From Pinus tabuliformis (Eukaryota > Streptophyta > Pinopsida > Pinales > Pinaceae), in contig CM062812.1 of NCBI GenBank assembly GCA_031772625.1, positions 732,380,300 through 732,444,299 of the forward strand: a stretch of DNA of 64,000 bases, read 5' to 3'. The position numbers and the translations under genes are program-made. The notes under the pieces are model-generated. The model saw only the letters and a program-made list of their open reading frames with translations, was not told the origin of the DNA and searched no databases. Positions 59,515 to 64,000 of the stretch are shown here, piece by piece. How positions within the stretch are numbered: position 1 is the first letter of the stretch; every line of letters starts with the position of its first letter.

Positions 59515-62500
59515 ATGTCCAGTCTATTACGCTCATTCTCTTCTATAGATCGGAAAGTCATAACTGAAGTTTCATCAAGGTCTAATGAGTCTGAAGTTGC
59601 TGAAAATGAAAATCATGAGATTGTTGAGAATCCTGAAAATTGGACTCCTCCTGCTTTGCATGCTACTGATATTTATAAGCTTCCCATGACCTTTGTTTTA
59701 AAAAGAAAGACTTTTCTGAAAGAAGTAGAGATAACTATAAAGATTTCTGGACCTTCAGTTCAAATCCTTGCTTTGAACTTATTTTCTGATGATGAAATTA
59801 AAAAGTTCCGTCAGTATGCTAAAGAAGGAAAATATTTTTATCTTCATTTTGGAGGAATAAGGATAGGACTTGCACCACTATTCCGTCATGGAATAAATAC
59901 TCCTTGCATTGCTGAATTGTTTGATACCCGTCATCAAAATTATGATCATGCTAGGATTGGTACTATTATGGGAAACCTTGCTACTGGTTGTCAATATGGA
60001 ACAATATATCCTGACTATGCCATCAGCCTGAATGATGTACATTTGAAAGACTGTTGGAAATTATTAACTGGGGTTCAAGGGCTAACTATGGCAGAAGAAA
60101 GTGAATATCTCTCTGTGATAGGACAAGCTTCCTTTCAGCTTACGAATACTGCACATCCAAAGCTGAAACAGCCTGTACTTAAAGATTGTGTTACTGTTGG
60201 TCTATCTAATGCCCAAGTTGAGGGAGTACTATATGACCCTACTGAATTACCCCAAAATTGGTATTTCCAATATAAATCTATAGCTGATGAAAAGAAGCCT
60301 GAACTGAAAGTAAAACGAGTTGCTATTGATAATGGCCAAGTCAAACTAATTCCTCCAAGGCCAAAGGTACCTCGTCCTATTACCAAGCAGAAAAGATATG
60401 TGTTTCCTATTGCTCCAACTGAAGTTCCTTCAAGTAGTCATAATTTGTCTACTATCCAAGAAGCCAGTCAGAGTCAGACTGAGCCTGTAATGTCATCTAC
60501 TACATTGTACATACCAGATTCTAAGCCTTTTTTACCCACTGTAAATAAAATGCATCGCATAGGGCGTTTTCCTCCTGTTGAAGAATGGCAATATGCCAAT
60601 CGCAGATTTGTCAAGGGTGGAAAATGGCCTCCTCGCACAAAGTTCTGCACTACTTCTTCCTCTTCTCGACAACCAATCACTCGTGCAGATTGTGCTCCCC
60701 TGATTGAACATAATGCACAGAATACAAATGATCTCGATGAGACATATCAGATCGGCAATTATATAACTACATGGTGTGCACATGCAGAAGAAGTTTTAGA
60801 TGATTTAGGTTGCCAAAGTGAATTAATTCTGGCAAATCTTAAACTTCTACATGATGAACAGACAGCCGATAGACAGCATAGAGAAGAAAGAGAAAGAAGA
60901 AGAAGAGAAAAGAAAAAGAAAGAATCGCAGCCTCCAAAGTTTTCTAAAACTATGGAAATTCCACAAAAATGGGAGACTAGTGATTCCCAAGAAGAAGTAG
61001 CTGAATCTAGCAACAGCCAAATTGGTTTCAAAATAGAGAAGCCCAATTCAACTACAATTCATAGAAATAAAAGTGAATTGGCTACCTTTGAAAATGCTGC
61101 TACTCTATTTCCATCATTCATAATGCCCTCCCTGCAAAAAGCTAATAGGTATAAAGAACCAAAATATCCACGAGTTGAAGAGGATTTATTTGCTACTAAT
61201 TCATCTGGATATGTTCTAGATTTGGATAAATCTAAAAATCCAGCTGAATCGATTCGAATATGGATTGGTGCTTTGTACCAAATGCAAGTTGTGTCTAAAC
61301 TAGATAATTTCTCAATTTTCTTGCTAGCAGAGAAACGTATGGCAGGAATTGTGTGGGACTGGTGGATGTCTGCTTCTAATGAAGAAAGACAGAATGTTGC
61401 AGCATTGGGATTAGCTACTTTAGAATTTTTGTTGCTTACTCAATTTGTTCCAGAACCTACAGATGAAAGAAAGCAAATAATTACTGATCTAACAAGAATG
61501 GAGTTGAAAGATTTAAAAGATCTAGATCAGTTTGGGTCTGAGTACATGGCTAAGGTGTTTAAAGCAAATTTAAATAATGATCCTACCCAGAAGGTTGCTT
61601 TCTTATCAAAGTTACCTGGAAATTTAGGAGACATGATTATGAAAGATATTGAAGTTCAAGGCAAAAAGATTGAACAAATCTATTGGATAGATCTCCTATT
61701 CCGGTGTCAAGAAAAGGTTAAGTATTTGTGCTGGCAAAAACAGGTTCATAATGTTTCCCCAAGTCTGAATGTTTGTCGTTCTGTATTACCCTGGACTCCT
61801 TTCAGAAAAAGAAGAACTAAGAAATATGGTAAATACAGACCAAAGAGGGTTGCTAATCCTAGAAGACCATTCAGAAAATTTAGATATGTTAAAAAGAGGA
61901 AACAACCAAAACGAGATAATGCTTGCTTCATTTGTAAGCAAGAAGGACATTTTGCTCGCAAATGTCCCAAGAGTTCCTCTAGTAAATTGAAAGCCTGTTT
62001 TGAAATTGAAGAATTTGCAGATGATTGGTCAGTAGTTGATTCCAATGATGAAGTATCTGATGTATATATTTTGACTGATGCTTCATTATCTGACAATGAA
62101 TCTCTAAATGATGTCAGCCAAAAGATGAATATTTGTTATTCTGGTTTTGAAAGTGAACCAAGTGAATTTGAAGAAGAAGAACATCATTATAGTGATGAGA
62201 CAGATACAAAAGACTTTACAGAAGAAGAGTCAGATCATTCTTCTATTGAAACTGTTACTATCGCAGACTTAAAGGACTCATTTCCCAGTTTAAATTCCTT
62301 GCCGCCACAGCCACCTGTGAGTTCTTTATGTCCTTATCCTAAAACAGTCGCGTCTTCCTCCTCATCACTCCCTGTAAATAATTCTGCTCTAGATGAAGAA
62401 AATGCTTTTCTTAAAAAGATGGTCAAATCAAATAATCTTTTGTATATTCCAGTTGAAGTCCAAGTTCGTGGTGAATGGGTTAGTGTTGATGCTTTCATTG

Positions 62501-64000
62501 ATACTGGGGGTTCCAATAATCTTGCTAGACCATCTCTTTTCAAAGGATTATGGAAGCCTTTGCAGCATATAATTGTTTCAGAAACTATTGGCGGATCTGT
62601 AAACCTTACCCATTATGTCGATAACATTTCTTTGAAACTTGGGGGGGTTACTATAAAAATTTCTGCTATTCAGCATTATGATGCTTCTGCAAGTCTATTT
62701 TTAGGAATGCCATTTATTAATTCAGTACTGCCTGTAACAATAAGTGAAGACAAAATCATTTGTAATGTCAAAAAGAAAGCAGTAGCAGTTCCAAGATTGA
62801 CAATGGCAAACTCAGAAGCTAGAAAAGAGCAGAGTCAAAAAAAGGTAGGTTCAAAGAAAACAAAGAATGAGTCTCATGATTGGAGAGAAGTGTTGATGAT
62901 GTATGAGGCTAAATCACAACCTACCCAGAAAGCCAATAGAGATCCCAATTGGTCATCTGAACAAATCAGTCTATATGAAGAATTGTTAAAGTGATGTTCA
63001 AACAACCCTCAGGCATTCTGGACTACAAAAAGTCCACAGCAGGAAATTATAACATTACATGATAATGGGGTAACTGGTAAACTAATACCATGCACCCCTG
63101 CTGAAGAGAAAGAAATGAGAAAGCAGATTCAAGAATTGATAGATCTTCAGTTGATTGAAAGAAGCGAATCTCATTACTCCTGTTCTGCATTCCTTGTCAG
63201 AAATCATTCAGAAATTGTGTGTGGAAAGGATAGGATGGTTATTAACTATAAGCCATTGAATGCAATAACAAAAAGCTTTAATTATCCTATGCCTAGACAG
63301 GAAACCATTCTGCAAAAAATTCAAGGAAGTAAAATTTTTAGCAAATTTGATATGAAATCAGGTTATTATCAGATTCAGATTGCAGAAGAAGATCGACACA
63401 AGACTGCTTTCACTTGTCCTGCAGGTTTCTTCCAATGGAAGGTTGTTCCTTTTGGTTTGAAGAATGCTCCTGCCTTCTTTCAAAGAAGAATGGATCATAT
63501 CTTCAGCAAATATGATTTCATCGTTGTATATATTGATGATATTCTTGTACATAGTTCAGATTTAGAATCTCATTTGAAACATTTACAGATATTTCTTGAT
63601 GAGGCCAAGGCACATGGTCTTGTTTTGTCAGAAAAGAAAATGATCCTGTTTCAAGAAAGTATTGATTTTCTTGGAATACATGTCAGCAATGGGAAAATTC
63701 AGATGCAGCCTCATGTGTTAACAAAACTTTCCGAATTTCCTGATCAGCTAGCAGATAAACATATGATTCAGAGATTTATAGGAATTTTAAATTATGTACA
63801 TAAATATATTCCGAATCTCTCTGAAAAAACTTCTCCAATTAGACAATATATTAATGGTGGTTGGTCTGATGAAGCTACTAAAGCGGTTCAGTTGCTTAAG
63901 CAAGAATGCCAGAATCTACCTGCATTAAAACCGCCAGGTAACGGATTTTTGATTCTACAAACAGATGCATCAGATAACTTTTGGGCAGCCACTCTTCTTG
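59515..64000 (+). mobile_element. Caulimovirid copy C: polyprotein up to RNase H, cut by the window edge
   Basis: Same order as copy B: movement protein from 59515, capsid from about 61122, zinc knuckle 61924-61965, protease IDTGGSNN at about 62497, RT with YIDD at 63529-63540, and RNase H start LQTDASDNFWAATLL at the window end. It looks nearly whole in the visible part, with about one break. Protein differences from copy B are scattered single residues. Confidence 0.88.

Larger units (their letters stand above)
50713..64000 (+). mobile_element. Endogenous caulimovirid tandem array (three copies in view)
   Basis: The parts of a plant pararetrovirus occur in the order movement protein, linker, capsid region, zinc knuckle, protease, RT and RNase H in one polyprotein. 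They occur as a rearranged partial copy (50713-52600), a full-length copy (about 52600-59363) and a copy running off the window (59364-64000). There are no LTRs and no integrase. Each unit start carries an initiator-tRNA primer site; period is about 6.71 kb. The single-polyprotein plan resembles Petuvirus and the endogenous gymnosperm groups; exact genus is not determined. Copies are about 98-99% alike, so the array is young or derives from near-identical genomes. The full copy has about three or four breaks, the last copy about one in view. Confidence 0.88.

Noticed and set aside
1-64000. CRISPR arrays, operons, bacterial ribosome binding sites or riboswitches
   Set aside because: The content is eukaryotic plant retroelement DNA. 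No regularly spaced short repeats with unique spacers were seen.

Overview
This 64 kb window is plant nuclear DNA made almost entirely of retroelements. I see no convincing host gene, tRNA, rRNA or CRISPR array. It most resembles a large, repeat-packed gymnosperm genome, probably a conifer. The reasons are nested LTR retrotransposons of very different ages, tRNA-iMet and tRNA-Asp type primer sites typical of plants, a caulimovirid array of the single-polyprotein kind, and a short fold-back insertion carrying two hammerhead ribozyme motifs of the kind found in Penelope-like elements (PLEs), which in land plants are best known from conifers. The species assignment is inference. Coordinates and divergences were read by eye.

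Layout. 1-175 is unassigned flank. 181-14029 is an old Ty3/gypsy element with two 1669-bp LTRs and a matching 5-bp target duplication (TTTTA). It has no recognisable RT or integrase and is split by a much younger, nearly whole Ty1/copia element (3518-11270, 1292-bp LTRs about 2% apart). 14035-15822 is unassigned to LTR-like. 15823-21227 is a minus-strand Athila/Tat-like gypsy fossil with probable LTR sequence on both sides. 22178-30980 is a second, older and heavily broken copia element of the same family. 30981-36055 is AT-rich and without genes, apart from a minus-strand copia LTR piece at 32831-33500. 36056-44763 is a minus-strand chromovirus-like gypsy fossil with one very long LTR that holds the PLE-like insertion at 37833-38114. 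44764-47675 is the 5' part of a third copia relative. 47676-50720 is the front part of another gypsy element. From about 50713 to the window end lies a head-to-tail array of an endogenous caulimovirid: one rearranged partial copy, one full-length copy and one copy cut by the window edge, with a period of about 6.71 kb.

Most notable. (1) Two head-to-head hammerhead ribozyme motifs in an 88-bp inverted repeat flanked by a 12-bp target duplication. (2) The caulimovirid array, with a roughly 500-residue region of unknown function after RNase H and inverted viral segments joined by short homologies at both ends of the partial copy. (3) In the copia family, small hairpins with a TTGTAG loop whose stems covary between copies, and a conserved C-run hairpin just before the LTR end. 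(4) A nested LTR start in the young copia element, where the U3 contains a second polypurine tract and LTR start.

The copia, gypsy and caulimovirid elements are treated as fossils and described only at the level of element, parts, age and approximate intactness.
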